From positions 9,246,001 to 9,310,000 of the forward strand of contig NC_087163.1 in the NCBI RefSeq assembly GCF_035594125.1: 64,000 nucleotides of DNA. Reading direction: 5' to 3'. The notes below the pieces were generated by a model, which was not told where the DNA came from, ran no database searches, and saw nothing but the letters and a program-made list of their open reading frames with translations. Shown in pieces: positions 1 through 23,527 of the stretch (positions within the stretch are counted from its first letter, which is position 1; the number at the start of each line of letters is the position of its first letter). Source of the stretch: Scylla paramamosain. Taxonomy: Eukaryota > Arthropoda > Malacostraca > Decapoda > Portunidae. The translations under genes were made by a program, and so were the position numbers.

Positions 1-2677
<2,677 letters not shown>

Positions 2678-2966
2678 ACGGCCATTTTGGAAAATTGGTC
2701 GTTTTACAAAATTGCCGGTCATTATGCAAAAAGACCAAATTCGTGGTCACATTGCAAAATGACCTAAATTTCTCAACATTTTGCAAAACGACCAAGATTT
2801 TGGTCAGTTTACAAAATAAACAGTATTTTTGTTGGTCCGTTTACAAAATCTCCATACAGTAAGCAGCCAGATGGAAAAAAAAGCGAGGGAATGATAAAAC
2901 GTTACAGTTGCAGTATATAACCAATGAGTATGCTTAACTGTCCTTATTTTAGGTTCAGCTAATCAT

Positions 2967-2968
<2 letters not shown>

Positions 2969-3009
<41 letters not shown>
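2969..3009. repeat. (CA)n microsatellite inside the Ginger-like element
   Basis: A CA tract of 41 bp lies just 5' of the transposase remnant. The reading frame of that remnant stays open through it, so the tract may replace lost coding sequence. Confidence 0.95.
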
Positions 3010-3012
<3 letters not shown>

Positions 3013-3056
3013 TTGGTGTTGACGCAAATTCTGTACCAGAGGAAGTCCTGGACGGT

Positions 3057-3797
3057 ATGCAGACGGAGGAGCAGCTTGCAGAGGCACTAGGTGTTGTCAA
3101 TGAGGTCACAGACACAGAGGAGGAAGAGACAGGTGTTGAAAAGCAAGAAGAAGCATCTGCTGTCATTAACTGCATCTCCTGTGGCAAAAGATATTTTGGT
3201 TTAAATGTGTGCAATGTGTGTGAGAACCCATGTCACTCTAATACTCCGTGTTCTATGAGGAATAACGATGCTGATGAGTCTGTGCTTTGTTCCATCTGCA
3301 GTCGGAGTCAGAGTATTCATACTGAACAAATGAAGTCCAACATAGAACAACAGAAACAAGCCCAAAAAATGATCGATAATTCTGTGAAGAGATTTCAACC
3401 AGCCAAGGTAGGGGAAACTGTGATGGTTCCTGTTCCATTAGTTGACCGCGGACGTGCAGAGTTTCCTAATGTGAAGGCAGTTGTTTTTCAGGCATTGGAC
3501 AATGGCACATATAAGCTTGGTACAAAACACGGCCTGCTTAAACAAGTGTACACTCGCAACCAATTTACTCCATGTCTAGAAAAATTCCTTTCTCTTGATG
3601 ATGTTGTACAGGAGCGGGAAGTAAGTCTGCGGGAAGTAGCAATTGCAGAATCAATGGGACAAGGTCAGGGATTCGCTAAATGCTCTTGCACTAAGTCATG
3701 TATGACCAGACGCTGCAAGTGTTTAAAAAACTCTGTATTATGCAACAGCAGATGCAAATGCAGTGCCTCTTGCTCCAACAAGGTCGACACACAATAA
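3057..3797 (+). pseudogene. C-terminal fragment of a Ginger/KRBA2/SCAND3-like integrase-transposase
   Basis: The 246-codon open frame contains, in order, an acidic stretch, a small Cys/His zinc-binding segment (about residues 38-82, 'CISCGKRYFGLNVC...CSICSR'), and a chromo/SH3-like segment after the lost integrase core ('VGETVMVPVPLVDRGRAEF', 'YKLGTKHGLLKQVYTRNQF'). It ends in a CXC-type cysteine-rich tail (about residues 208-242, 'CSCTKSCMTRRCKC'). This order and these motifs are those downstream of the DDE integrase core in KRBA2/SCAND3-type proteins derived from Ginger transposons. No DDE core is visible in the element. The start is uncertain, because the frame is open upstream of this Met through 'VDANSVPEEVLDG' into a (CA)n tract. 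It lies between the element's inverted repeats, so it is transposon-encoded. Stop codon at 3795-3797. Confidence 0.72.
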
Positions 3798-4086
3798 AAT
3801 TAGTTATGTTCACTACGTTTTATCATTCCCTCGCTTTTTTTTTTCATCTGCCTGCTTGCTGTATGGACATTTTGTAAACTGACCAACGATAATTTTGTAA
3901 ACTGACCAAAATCTTGGTCGTTTTGCAAACTGACCAACGATAATTTTGTAAACTGACCAAAATCTTGGTCGTTTTGCAAAATGTTGAGAAATTTAGGTCA
4001 TTTTGCAATGTGACCACGAATTTGGTCTTTTTGCATAATGACCGGCAATTTTGTAAAACGACCAATTTTCCAAAATGGCCGTAACA

Positions 4087-8892
<4,806 letters not shown>

Positions 8893-8924
8893 GAATTTCC
8901 AAAAGTCGGGTGTTTTGTTCATAT

Positions 8925-9921
8925 AACCAGCACGGGGAACAAAATGGTGAACAGGTGTATGTAAGTATGTGCGTTGCCACTCCCTCTCTTCCTTGTACTC
9001 CCCCCCCCCATAGCAGCAGAGGAAGAGTGTTTGGCGCACTTTCTGACGCTCTGTCACTACCTACCCGCTAGACAGAGCAGAAGTATTGAGATGAGCACTA
9101 ATAATTGATGGAGACTGAGGCAGGATAAGAGTTAGTCGAATCAGTTGCCTTAAAGGGATAAGTGGGTCATTACTGGCCGTACGCCCCGGCCTACTCATAA
9201 AGAACAGGAGTTTCAGTAGTAGTCTGCCAGAGATGCCAGAGAGGGGAGTTGTGTATAACACACTCCATACCCAAGGAAGTGACTCCTCAACTGCGACTGC
9301 ATGTGTGTGTGTGCAGGCCGCGCTCCTGCACAGTGAGCGGTTAATGATCCTCCTGTGTGTTCTTGGGCACTCGTTTGTAGTCATGTCTCTTGTCTCGCTT
9401 GTTTAGTGTTAAATGCTACTGTGTCAGGCTCCTGGAGGGTACTCGCAGAGGACTTAAGTACTTAGCTGTGTCGTAAACTTCACTCCCTCCTGAGGTCCTG
9501 ACAAGGCCTGCCGTCCAGGATGCAGTAAACGACGCTATTCACCTTGATGCTATAACACACTGTTGGACAGTAGGAGGACTTGTTACTGAGGGCAATTGAC
9601 CAGCGTGGTTTTATACCTCGACCGTATAACTGTTATTGCATGTTATAACTGTTTCTTCTTAGACATGGTTGTCTATTCTTTCACAGTTGTGAGAGTTAGT
9701 TGTTACTAGAATATTTCCCTTGTCTGTTGGTGCGTAAAACAGACAGACGACCTCGTTTAGTGTGACCTGGTGTTACAACTGTTGTTAAGAAGGGTACACT
9801 AGTCCAAAGTAGATCTTGTAACTTGTATTTCAGCCATGCACTGAGTCCACATAGGAGATGGTTTAAGGAAGCTAGTCCAGGTGTGGCAGTTTTGTGAAGG
9901 GGGTGGGAATTGTGGTCATAA
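8925..9921 (+). repeat. LTR-like dispersed repeat, copy 1
   Basis: This stretch matches 19360-20791 over about 950 bp (for example 'aggataagagttagtc', 'cctgacaaggcct', 'gtgacctggtgttaca'), and both copies end at a (TA)n tract. I see no coding sequence. The second copy has a TATA box and a TTGGCGACC motif that in Ty3/gypsy elements often follows an LTR, so an LTR plus leader is possible. The boundaries and class are inferred. Confidence 0.55.
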
Positions 9922-13434
<3,513 letters not shown>

Positions 13435-13985
13435 ATGGTAATGGAGCAGTTTATTAACGTGGCCAAGGAGTTAATACCGCTGCTCCGTGAGAAGAGATTT
13501 GAAACCTTGAAGGAGGCGGCTACATGGGCGGATGACCACGTGTTGGCGCACCGGCCTGTGCCACGGTGGATTGGTGGTACGTCTAGTGGGGCTGGAAGCC
13601 CATACTATAGTAGTGGCTTCGGAAATAATTCTGGGGAAGTTTGTCTGGGAGTCCACGTTATAGTAGTGGCTCCAGTAGTAAGTCTGGGCGAGTGAGCCCT
13701 GTAAGAAATAAATCGCCACCCAGCTCTCGACAGAGAAAGACTGGGAGCATGCAACATAGCACTCCCAGGTGTAGTATGGCAGCCCACGTGCCATTACTGC
13801 AAAAATACTGGGCATTTTAAGTATAATTGTCCCAAATTAATAACCGCCATAGCTTCCAAGACGCCCTAGAAGCCGGTGGCTTTGATTGTGCCCCAGGGCA
13901 GAAACCAGCAGAGTGATAAAGTCCGCGCTGTGTTTGGTCATGAGTGTGGAAAGGCCGTTGTGGCCACCTCCAAGGAGTGGACTGG
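13435..13985 (+). pseudogene. Ty3/gypsy gag fragment with a CCHC zinc knuckle
   Basis: The frame opens with a SCAN-like capsid C-terminal segment ('LIPLLREKRFETLKEAATWADDHVL' region, about 13435-13550). A Ser/Gly-rich stretch follows, and after a frame change a CX2CX4HX4C knuckle 'CHYCKNTGHFKYNC' at about 13793-13834. One in-frame stop follows shortly after. The sequence continues to about 13985, where CR1-like sequence takes over. It is the gag end of the same broken element whose protease lies at 16382-16740. Confidence 0.7.
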
Positions 13986-16223
13986 CAAAGGATGCAGGGT
14001 GAGGTCAGGTCAGGGACGGAGTTCAGAGAGATAAGGCAGGATGAGGGAGGTGAGGTGAGGCTCCAGAAGGGAGGAGGAAAGAGGAAGGGGGGAGATAGGT
14101 GTGAGTATGTTGGAATGTCAGGTCATGCTGAAATGAGAGAGGTAAGGTCGAGGCGAGTTGATGAGGGAGGGGAGAGGATGGTAGGGAACGAGATGAGGGG
14201 TTTAGGTGAAGTAAATGTAGATGAATTGTATAAATATTTCGTAGATAAAGTTCATACAGGTCAGTTAGCAAATATCCCGTATAAAACAATAAGATCACAA
14301 AAAAATGACCCTAAATGGATGACTGCTAGGTTAAAGCATTATATAGGGCGTAAGAGAAGTATATATAAGAGATTAAGGGCAGGTGAGGAAGTTTTAAGGA
14401 CACAGTATAATGAATTAGTTAGAACAGTCAGGAAGTTAACGAGGAAAGCTAAGGACAATTATGAATTAAAGGTAGCCAGCCAGGCGAAGACGGACCCCAA
14501 GGGATTTTATCAGGTATACAGGACGAAAAATAAGGATACTGTAGGTCCATTAAAGGCAGCAGATGGGGAGCTGGTTAGTTCTGGGGAGGAGATTAGTAAA
14601 CTTCTGAATGATTATTTTTTAACTGTCTTCACTCAGGAAAACATGCAGGATATGCCAGATAGTGAACAGGTGTTTAGAGCAGATGAGTATGAGAAGCTGA
14701 CGGATATTTCCATAACTAGGGAGATAGTGGAGCAGGAGATAGATAGGCTAAAAAAGTTCAAGTCACCAGGACCTGATGAAATATATCCCAGAGTACTGAA
14801 GGAATGTAAAAAGATTATTAGTGAGCCGTTAGTTTCTGTCTTTAGGAAATCACTGGAGTCGGGTGAGGTACCAGTAATGTGGAGGCAGGCTAATGTAGTA
14901 CCCATCTTTAAGAAAGGGGATAAAACTTTAGCGTCTAATTATAGACCTGTCAGCTTAACTTCAGTTGTAGGTAAAATGTTAGAGTCAATAATAGCCAGGA
15001 ACATTAGGGAACATTTAGACAAACATAACTTGATAAATCAGTCACAGCATGGCTTCACGAAGGGGAAGTCTTGCCTGACAAACTTGTTAAGTTTTTACAG
15101 TAAGGTGTACGAGGCAGTAGATAATGATGATAGTTATGATATCTTATATCTGGACTTTAGTAAAGCATTCGACAAGGTGCCCCATCAAAGGCTCCTGAGA
15201 AAGGTTAGGGCGCACGGGATAGATGGGAAGGTGTTAGGTTGGATAGGGTCATGGCTTGGTAACAGGCGACAGAGAGTGCTAATAAACGGCTCGAAATCCG
15301 AGTGGGGTCATGTCATTAGTGGGGTGCCACAGGGATCAGTATTAGGGCCATTATTATTTCTAATATATATCAATGACTTGGATAGTGGAATTAGTAGCGA
15401 TGTTAGTAAATTTGCGGATGACACAAAGATAGGTAGATTAATTAGGTCAGAAGCGGATGCCATCGCCTTGCAGACAGACTTAGATAGAATGAATGAATGG
15501 ACGGATAGATGGCAAATGCAATTTAATATCAATAAATGCAAAGTGCTTAGCGTAGGTAGAGGAAACCCACACAATAGGTACACATTAAACACCCAAACTC
15601 TGGTAGGTACAGGGTACGAGAAAGATTTAGGAGTTATAGTTAGCTCTGAACTCCGTCTAGGGAAACAATGCATAGAAGCCAGAAACAAGGCAAATAGGGT
15701 ACTAGGATTCATTTTTAGGATTGTTAAAAGTAGAAGGCCGGAAGTAATATTAAAGTTATACTTGGCGCTGGTCAGACCTCATCTAGACTACGCTGTGCAG
15801 TTCTGGTCCCCACATTACAGGAAAGATATAGGTCTATTAGAATCAGTACAGAGGAGAATGACTAAAAGGATTCAGGGGATGAGGAGTATTCCTTACGAAG
15901 CGAGGTTGAAGCGGTTAAATTTACATTCTCTAGAGAGACGTAGGTTAAGAGGGGACCTGATAGAAGTCTTTAAGTGGTATAAGGGTTATAACAAGGGAGA
16001 TGTAAGCAAAATTCTTAGGATCAGCAACCAAGGTAGAACAAGAAATAACGGGTTCAAGCTTGAAAAATTTAGGTTTAGGAAGGAGATAGGAAAAAATTGG
16101 TTCTCAAATAGAGTGGTAGATGAGTGGAACGGACTCAGTAATCATGTAGTTAGTGCTAGGACACTAGAGAGCTTTAAGAGAAGATTAGACAAGTTTATGG
16201 ATGGGGATAACAGATGGAAATAG
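13944..16223 (+). CDS. CR1-like reverse transcriptase, 759-codon intact frame
   Basis: The frame encodes the linker and RT of a CR1-group ORF2 and stops at TAG 16221-16223. Visible landmarks are 'FKSPGPDEIYPRVLKECK' (RT domain 1 region), 'NYRPVSLTSVVGKMLESI', 'QHGFTKGKSCLTNLL', 'YLDFSKAFDKVPHQRLL' (first catalytic Asp), 'SGVPQGSVLGPLLFLIYIND', the palm box 'KFADDTKIG' (F490-A-D-D493), and a C-terminal region ending 'RTLESFKRRLDKFMD'. The first 15-30 codons are probably gypsy-derived sequence read through the junction, so the Met at 13944 is not the native start. The lack of disruptions suggests a recent insertion. It would make no endonuclease and is likely not autonomous. Confidence 0.82.
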   Translation: MWKGRCGHLQGVDWQRMQGEVRSGTEFREIRQDEGGEVRLQKGGGKRKGGDRCEYVGMSGHAEMREVRSRRVDEGGERMVGNEMRGLGEVNVDELYKYFVDKVHTGQLANIPYKTIRSQKNDPKWMTARLKHYIGRKRSIYKRLRAGEEVLRTQYNELVRTVRKLTRKAKDNYELKVASQAKTDPKGFYQVYRTKNKDTVGPLKAADGELVSSGEEISKLLNDYFLTVFTQENMQDMPDSEQVFRADEYEKLTDISITREIVEQEIDRLKKFKSPGPDEIYPRVLKECKKIISEPLVSVFRKSLESGEVPVMWRQANVVPIFKKGDKTLASNYRPVSLTSVVGKMLESIIARNIREHLDKHNLINQSQHGFTKGKSCLTNLLSFYSKVYEAVDNDDSYDILYLDFSKAFDKVPHQRLLRKVRAHGIDGKVLGWIGSWLGNRRQRVLINGSKSEWGHVISGVPQGSVLGPLLFLIYINDLDSGISSDVSKFADDTKIGRLIRSEADAIALQTDLDRMNEWTDRWQMQFNINKCKVLSVGRGNPHNRYTLNTQTLVGTGYEKDLGVIVSSELRLGKQCIEARNKANRVLGFIFRIVKSRRPEVILKLYLALVRPHLDYAVQFWSPHYRKDIGLLESVQRRMTKRIQGMRSIPYEARLKRLNLHSLERRRLRGDLIEVFKWYKGYNKGDVSKILRISNQGRTRNNGFKLEKFRFRKEIGKNWFSNRVVDEWNGLSNHVVSARTLESFKRRLDKFMDGDNRWK

Positions 16224-16318
16224 GTAGGAGTGTTTCATACAGGGACTGCCACGTGTAAGCCTGGTCGCTTCTTGCAGCTTCCCTTATTTCTTATGTTCTT
16301 ATGTTCTTATGTTCCTCG
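13986..16318 (+). mobile_element. CR1-type non-LTR retrotransposon inserted in a Ty3/gypsy element
   Basis: The insertion holds an RT frame and ends in a tandem tail of 8-bp units (TTATGTTC, about 16288-16312), the style of 3' end known for CR1/L2-group elements. It lacks the EEP endonuclease, so it is 5'-truncated. It separates the gag knuckle from the protease of the surrounding gypsy remnant. The left junction is placed by eye, where the gag-like frame ends. Confidence 0.8.
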
Positions 16319-16381
16319 TCTGTTGTTACCTCACCGTCCCCTATGAGATCTGACTTAGAATGGTGCCGCCTTTTCTTGTGT

Positions 16382-16740
16382 CGGGTCACTGTTAAAATTG
16401 ATGGGATTATGTACCCCGTTACAGTTTTGAGAGACACAGTCGTACAACAGTCGCTGTGCAGGAATGTAACTGGGAAGTGAGTTGTCTCTGATCAGCCTGT
16501 GTGGTGCCGGGAAATTTGCGCCGAGGAGAGCTTCGCCACGGCGAATCTTAGGCTGTCATGCTCGCTAGTGACCGCGGAGACGCAGGTGGCACTTACGGAG
16601 GACCTGCCAGTGTCGGGGGTCGATTTCCTTCGGGGGAATGACCTGGCAGGTGGAAGAGTTAGGGCGCAGTCCCCATCCGCGGACGCCGACCCAGATGTGG
16701 AGGCTGCTGATATTGCTGATTGTTAGTTCTGTTACTAACA
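16382..16740 (+). pseudogene. Ty3/gypsy aspartic protease remnant
   Basis: In one frame the sequence reads 'VKIDGIMYPVTVLRDTV' (about 16391-16440), in which the retropepsin D-T-G has become D-T-V. An in-frame TGA follows at about 16478. Further on 'VSGVDFLRGNDLAGGRV' (about 16610-16660) matches the C-terminal protease motif of gypsy elements ('LLGNDLAGG' type). The frame before and after the stop is the same. It follows the CR1 insertion and continues the gag fragment at 13435-13985. Confidence 0.65.
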
Positions 16741-16930
16741 ATCAGCGAGCACCCCAGCGTCGGGTGCCCGCGGGATCTGTGACTCCAGGAGTCGACTGCA
16801 ATAAGGCAGGGCTACCACAAAAGGAGTGGAGTGTTGGTACTGAGGCTACAGTGGTGCTAAGTGCCCAGAGGCCTGTCCCCACTGCTGGCCAGGGTTTGGA
16901 TAAGTCAGAGTCCGACTCGCCTTTGAGCCT

Positions 16931-17590
16931 GTGCTGGGGCTTACTGCAGAAGCGCAGAGCCACCACAGAAAGCATTTGACTTTGGTGAGTGTTCCTGACA
17001 GTGAGGCTGGAGTGTTGGATCTGGGTTGTTTGTTTGATGGCTTGCCTTACCCTGAGGAGCAGGAGTTGTCACCTGGTGTTGAGACTTTGGGCGCCGGTGC
17101 TCAGTCCGAGCCCCAGCCAGTTGCGTCTGATGTGTCAGGGGTCGCTGCCGAGGGCGGGGAGACTCCTGACTCTGCTGGGGAAGTGGGAGTTTCCTCTCCT
17201 ACGGTGTGCACCGGAGGCAGGGAGCAGGCTGTTCCCCTGCCGAAACCAGACACGGTAGTTGTTTGCTCACGTGATGAGCCACCCGTGCTGGCAGCTGCTG
17301 CGACAGCTGTCAGTGTAGTTGAGGAGGGTTCTGTACCTCATGTACTCGTATATGTTGCCCCACTACCTGTCAAAGCAAGGGTGGATGGCAAGGAAGTTCA
17401 GAGTCGGGAAGAGTTTGTTGAGAACAACTATGTTATGAAAAGTCGGCGGAGAGAGGAGGCCAGAGATTTGATGCTCCATTTTGATATGCCTTTCGCAATT
17501 AAGGAGGCATGGATGCTAGAAGCACGTAGTGGCCTGGTGCTTGGCCGTTTTGGAGTCGGGATTAATCGGAAACGTTTGGCGCAGGTTTGA
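16931..17590 (+). CDS. Unrecognised acidic ORF downstream of the gypsy protease
   Basis: This is an open frame of 219 codons whose first listed residue is not ATG. The first about 110 residues are acidic and low-complexity (Pro, Glu, Gly, Val rich). The last about 75 are a better-defined basic segment ('REEFVENNYVMKSRRREEA', 'PFAIKEAWMLEARSGLVLG'). I do not recognise the family. By position it lies where the pol region of the surrounding gypsy element should begin, but no RT motif is present. It may be a linker plus an unknown element-encoded domain, or a captured sequence. Confidence 0.35.
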   Translation: MLGLTAEAQSHHRKHLTLVSVPDSEAGVLDLGCLFDGLPYPEEQELSPGVETLGAGAQSEPQPVASDVSGVAAEGGETPDSAGEVGVSSPTVCTGGREQAVPLPKPDTVVVCSRDEPPVLAAAATAVSVVEEGSVPHVLVYVAPLPVKARVDGKEVQSREEFVENNYVMKSRRREEARDLMLHFDMPFAIKEAWMLEARSGLVLGRFGVGINRKRLAQV

Positions 17591-19003
17591 TGGGCGGGTG
17601 TGGCCACGTTTATTGGGCGTAACCGCGTGTGTCAGGCTGGTAAGCCTGATGACATCTTTTTTTTTTTTTTTTTTTTTTGTAGAAGGAACACTGGGGCTCC
17701 TCTTCCCCGTCTTATGGCTAGTGTTGTATTCCCTGGTGTGGGGATTATTTGTAATGTTGCTCGCCCGATTGCTCCTTCCGGAGTAAGTTGTTATGATGAT
17801 ATTGACACGAGCGTTACGGCGCGACGTCGGGAGATAGTGTTAAGTAAGGCTGCCGGTAATAGTGTTGCTTGCCGCTTAGGAAGCACCCTCAGTGTTGCTG
17901 GAGGCTCTCTTTGGCCGAGTTGTTGTTGATGATCGTCAGGAGGTATCAAGTGTGATGAGAGAGGCTTGCACACGGGAGAAGTTGCTGGAACCAGTGTGAC
18001 TGGCCCAGTGCACGTTGGCTGGGGCCATGTTAGAGCCGGGGTTTGTAGATCTGTGACAGCCACATGTGTTTGTTTGGCTCCATGTGCAAGGATGTATCTG
18101 CTGCGTCCTGGAAAGGAGCAGCTGTCAGCTCGCCGTGGCGATGCCTGTGTCGTCGAGGGGCCGGCGGGAGGAATGAGGCATAATAGTGTCACTGTGCCTG
18201 ACGGTCGGAAGCAGAGTTGGTTGTGTCACACTCAGGAAGAATTTTGTTTTGTTAAGATGACCCCTCTTAGTTTGCCAGGGAAGTGGCATTTTTGTTTTAT
18301 CAGTTTTATGGGTGTGGCACGGAGGCTCCCTGGAACCAGGAGCGGGCAAGCGAGAGTGAAATTGTGGGCAGTGCAGACCTGAGTGAGAGTAGTGTTTGGC
18401 CGGGAAGTATTTTGCCTGGCGCTGGTGTGATATTGCACCAGGAGACTACAGGCCTGGTGGGCTCATTGTGTGTTGCAAGAAAGCAGGGATGTCATTGTAG
18501 AGGTTTGGACGGTGTGAAGGAGAAGGTGCAGAAGTGAAGAGAAGAGACGTGAGAGTTGGCAGAGAAGTAGTGAAGACAGAGGACTAAGGACACAACAGAG
18601 ACGGAGAAGGGACCAGAGTCACAGAAGTACTTGAGAAGCCGTAGCTGCTGGAGAAAAAGAGATGACCAAGATACCCTGCAGGAGAAAGCTTGCACACCAG
18701 TGTAGAAAAGAAGACTACAGGTCCTTCTGTAGTACCAGAAACAGGTTTGGAAGGAAGAATAGGAGGAGAAAGAAGAAATGGCAGTCTGAGTTGGAAGGCC
18801 AAGTGGGAGCCCTGTTCTGTTCACTTGTATAGTCGTTAATTATTCCAGTGCTGTAGTAATCTTTGATGTTTTGTGATGAGTTTACGTCTCTTGTTTGAAG
18901 CTAATGATGTGCTCGATTAGTTATGTGCTGATTTTGAATTTGTTGTTCCTAAAATTTTCGTAATCTTGTAAATCTTCCGAAAATTTTTGTTTATGAGGGG
19001 GCG
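17591..19003 (+). other. Degenerate 3' part of a gypsy-like element, no clear gene
   Basis: Only short frames were seen (for example 17966-18382), none recognised. A T23 run followed by GTAG lies at 17658-17684. The stretch ends with a purine tract GAGGGGGCG at 18997-19005, like the polypurine tract before a 3' LTR, and the next bases TGTTGTGTGC could start that LTR. A purine-rich stretch lies at 18540-18790. Confidence 0.35.
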
Positions 19004-19359
19004 TGTTGTGTGCAACGAGATAACGCGATATAAAATGAAGAAAATAGTAATGACGAAAAGAAAAGGATAATGAAAGAGGGGGAGAGAGAGAAAGAGAGAG
19101 ATGAGAAGAGACAGGCCGGGGATGAGACTTAGACCAGTCCTGATCCCGTACGTACTGAAGCTCCTAAGATAATATCTGCCCAGTCACTCATATTCCCCAC
19201 ATAAATTTCCTTACTTCCCCTTATCTATTCAATCTGAGTCTCATCCAGAATTTAGTAGAAGAGTTGCTTTTAACAATAAAGTACTCAATATTCATCTAGC
19301 ACCCTAGTTTGATCATTAGGATTTTCAAAAGTGTTTTCTTAGTGTAAGACTGCGTGGTG
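19004..19359 (+). repeat. Possible 3' LTR start of the gypsy remnant
   Basis: The stretch begins TGTTGTGTGC directly after a polypurine-like tract and contains AATAAA at about 19276. No matching 5' LTR was found in the window, so the assignment rests on position and signals only. Confidence 0.3.
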
Positions 19360-21529
<2,170 letters not shown>

Positions 21530-23527
21530 GTCCACAAAATGTACTTAAGCCTTCCATCACCAGAATCTCAAGCACTTTACGTTTCTGCCTGGAACCATGC
21601 CAATCTGTTCTCCAACTAGCCAAAAACTCCTTCATTAACAGAAAGTGTCAAAACCTTTCGAGATCTAACTGCCCTCGTGATTTCTGGCATCTAGCCAAAA
21701 ATATCTCCAATAACTTTGCTTCTTCTTCTTTCCCTCCTTTATTTAAACCAGATGGAACTACTGCTATCACATCTATTTCTAAGGCTGAACTCTTCGCTCA
21801 AACCTTTGCTAAAAGGTCTACCTTGGACGATTCTGGGCTTTTTCCTCCCTCTCCTCCACCCTCTGACTACTTCATGCTACCTATTAAAATTCTTCGCAAT
21901 GATGTTTTCCATGCCCTTGCTGGCCTAAACCCTCGGAAGGCTGATGAACCTGATGGGGTCCCTCCTATTGTTCTCCGAAACTGTGCCTCCGTGCTTGCAC
22001 CTTGCCTAGTCAAACTCTTTCAGCTCTGCCTGTCAACATCTACCTTTCCTTCTTGCTGGAAGTTTGCCTACATTCAACCTGTTCCTAAATAGGGTGACCT
22101 CAAACTACCGTTCTATTGCTTTAATTTCCTGCCTATCTAAAGTTTTTTCATCTACCCTCAACAGAAAGATTTTAAACATCTATCACTTCACAACCTTCTA
22201 TCTGATCGCCAGTATAGGTTCCATCAAGGCCGCTCTACTGGTGATCTTCTGGCTTTCCTTACTGAGTCTTGGTCATCCTCTTTTAGAGATTTTGGTGAAA
22301 CTTTTGCTGTTGCCTTGGACATATCAAAAGCCTTTGATAGAGTCTGGCACAAAGATTTGATTTCCAAACTACCCTCCTGCGGTTTCTATCCTTCTCTCTG
22401 TATCTTCATCTCAAGTTTCCTTTCTGACCGTTCTATTGCTGCTGTGGTAGACGGTCACTGTTCTTCTCCTAAATCTATTAACAGTGGTGTTCCTCAGGGT
22501 TCTGTCCTGTCACCCACTCTCTTATTATTCATTAATGATCTTCTAAACCAAACTTCTTGTCCTATCCACTCCTACGCTGATGATACCACCCTGCACTTTT
22601 CCATGTCTTTTCATAGACGTCCAACCCTTCAGGAGGTAAACATTTCACGCAGGGAAGCCACAGAACGCTTGACTTCTGATCTTTCTAAAATTTCTGATTG
22701 GGGCAGAGCAAACTTGGTATTGTTCAATGCCTCAAAAACTCAATTCCTCCATCTATCAACTCGACACAACCTTCCAGACAACTATCCCCTCTTCTTCAAT
22801 GACACTCAACTGTCCCCCTCTTCTACAGTGAACATCCTCGGTCTGTCCTTTACTTATAATCTGAACTGGAAACTTCACATCTCATCTCTAGCTAAAACAG
22901 CTTCTATGAAGTTAGGCGTTCTGAGACGTCTCCGCCAGTTTTTCTCACCCCCCCAGCTGCTAACTCTGTAAGGGCCTTATCCGTCCATGTATGGAGTATG
23001 CTTCACATGTTTGCGGGGGGGGGGGGTTCCCACTAATACTGTTCTTCTAGACGGGGTGGAATCAAAAGCTTTTCGTCTCATCAACTCCTCTCCTCTAACT
23101 GACTGTCTTCAGCCTCTCTCTCACCACCGCAGTGTTGCATATCTAGCTGTCTTCTACCGCTATTTTCATGCTAACTGCTCTTCTGATCTTGTTATCTGCA
23201 TGCCTCCCCTCGTTCCGCGGCCTCGCTGCACAAGACTTTCTTCTTTCTCCCACCCCTATTCTGTCCACCTCTCTAACGCAAGAGTTAACCAGTATTCTCA
23301 ATCATTCATCCCTTTCTCTGGTAAACTCTGGAACTCCCTGCCTGCTTCTGTATTTCCACCTTCCTATGACTTGAATTCCTTCAAGAGGGAGGTTTCAAGA
23401 CACTTATCCACCAATTTTTGACCAATGCTTTGACCCTTTTATGGGACTGGCATCTCAGTGGGCATTTTTTTTATTAGATTTTTGTTGCCCTTGGCCAGTA
23501 TCCCTCCTACATAAAAAAAAAAAAAAA
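21530..23527 (+). mobile_element. LINE-A copy 4: 5'-truncated, best-preserved RT stretch on this arm
   Basis: The copy starts in the linker ('LSLPSPES' region) and carries the RT motifs 'DISKAFDRVWHK' (22315 onward), 'SGVPQGSVLSP' (about 22480-22515) and 'SYADDTTLHFS' (about 22570-22602). The C-terminal region follows to about 23420, and the 3' UTR ends CCTCCTACATAAAA at about 23512 with a poly-A tail. The longest intact frame is 22315-22971. A TAG at about 22089, small indels and a G-run frameshift at about 23020 inactivate it. It lies against the cut end of the Jockey-like fragment on the opposite strand, suggesting insertion into that element. Confidence 0.9.

Larger units (their letters stand above)
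2674..4086 (+). mobile_element. Ginger-like DNA element with long terminal inverted repeats
   Basis: The element runs from TGTTACGGCC at 2674 to GGCCGTAACA ending at 4086. The left arm is about 2674-2912 and the right arm about 3814-4086. The arms are inverted copies of each other and enclose one coding region (3057-3797). They are built of sub-repeats of the type GGTC-N-TTTTGCAAAA-N-GACC, possible transposase-binding sites. The right arm has an extra tandem 51-bp duplication (3888-3938 and 3939-3989). Ends of the form TGTNR...YNACA are known from Ginger transposons, and the enclosed ORF is of the same family. Both flanks are (TA)n, so a target-site duplication cannot be defined. The integrase catalytic core is absent, so this copy is non-autonomous. 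Confidence 0.8.

Noticed and set aside
17645..17695. T23 plus GTAG as an exon acceptor
   Set aside because: The downstream sequence shows no recognisable exon or phase-compatible partner, and the context is a decayed retroelement.
13435..19003. Intact autonomous retroelement
   Set aside because: The frame is broken in gag, the protease is mutated with a stop, no RT is seen for the gypsy part, and the CR1 part lacks an endonuclease.
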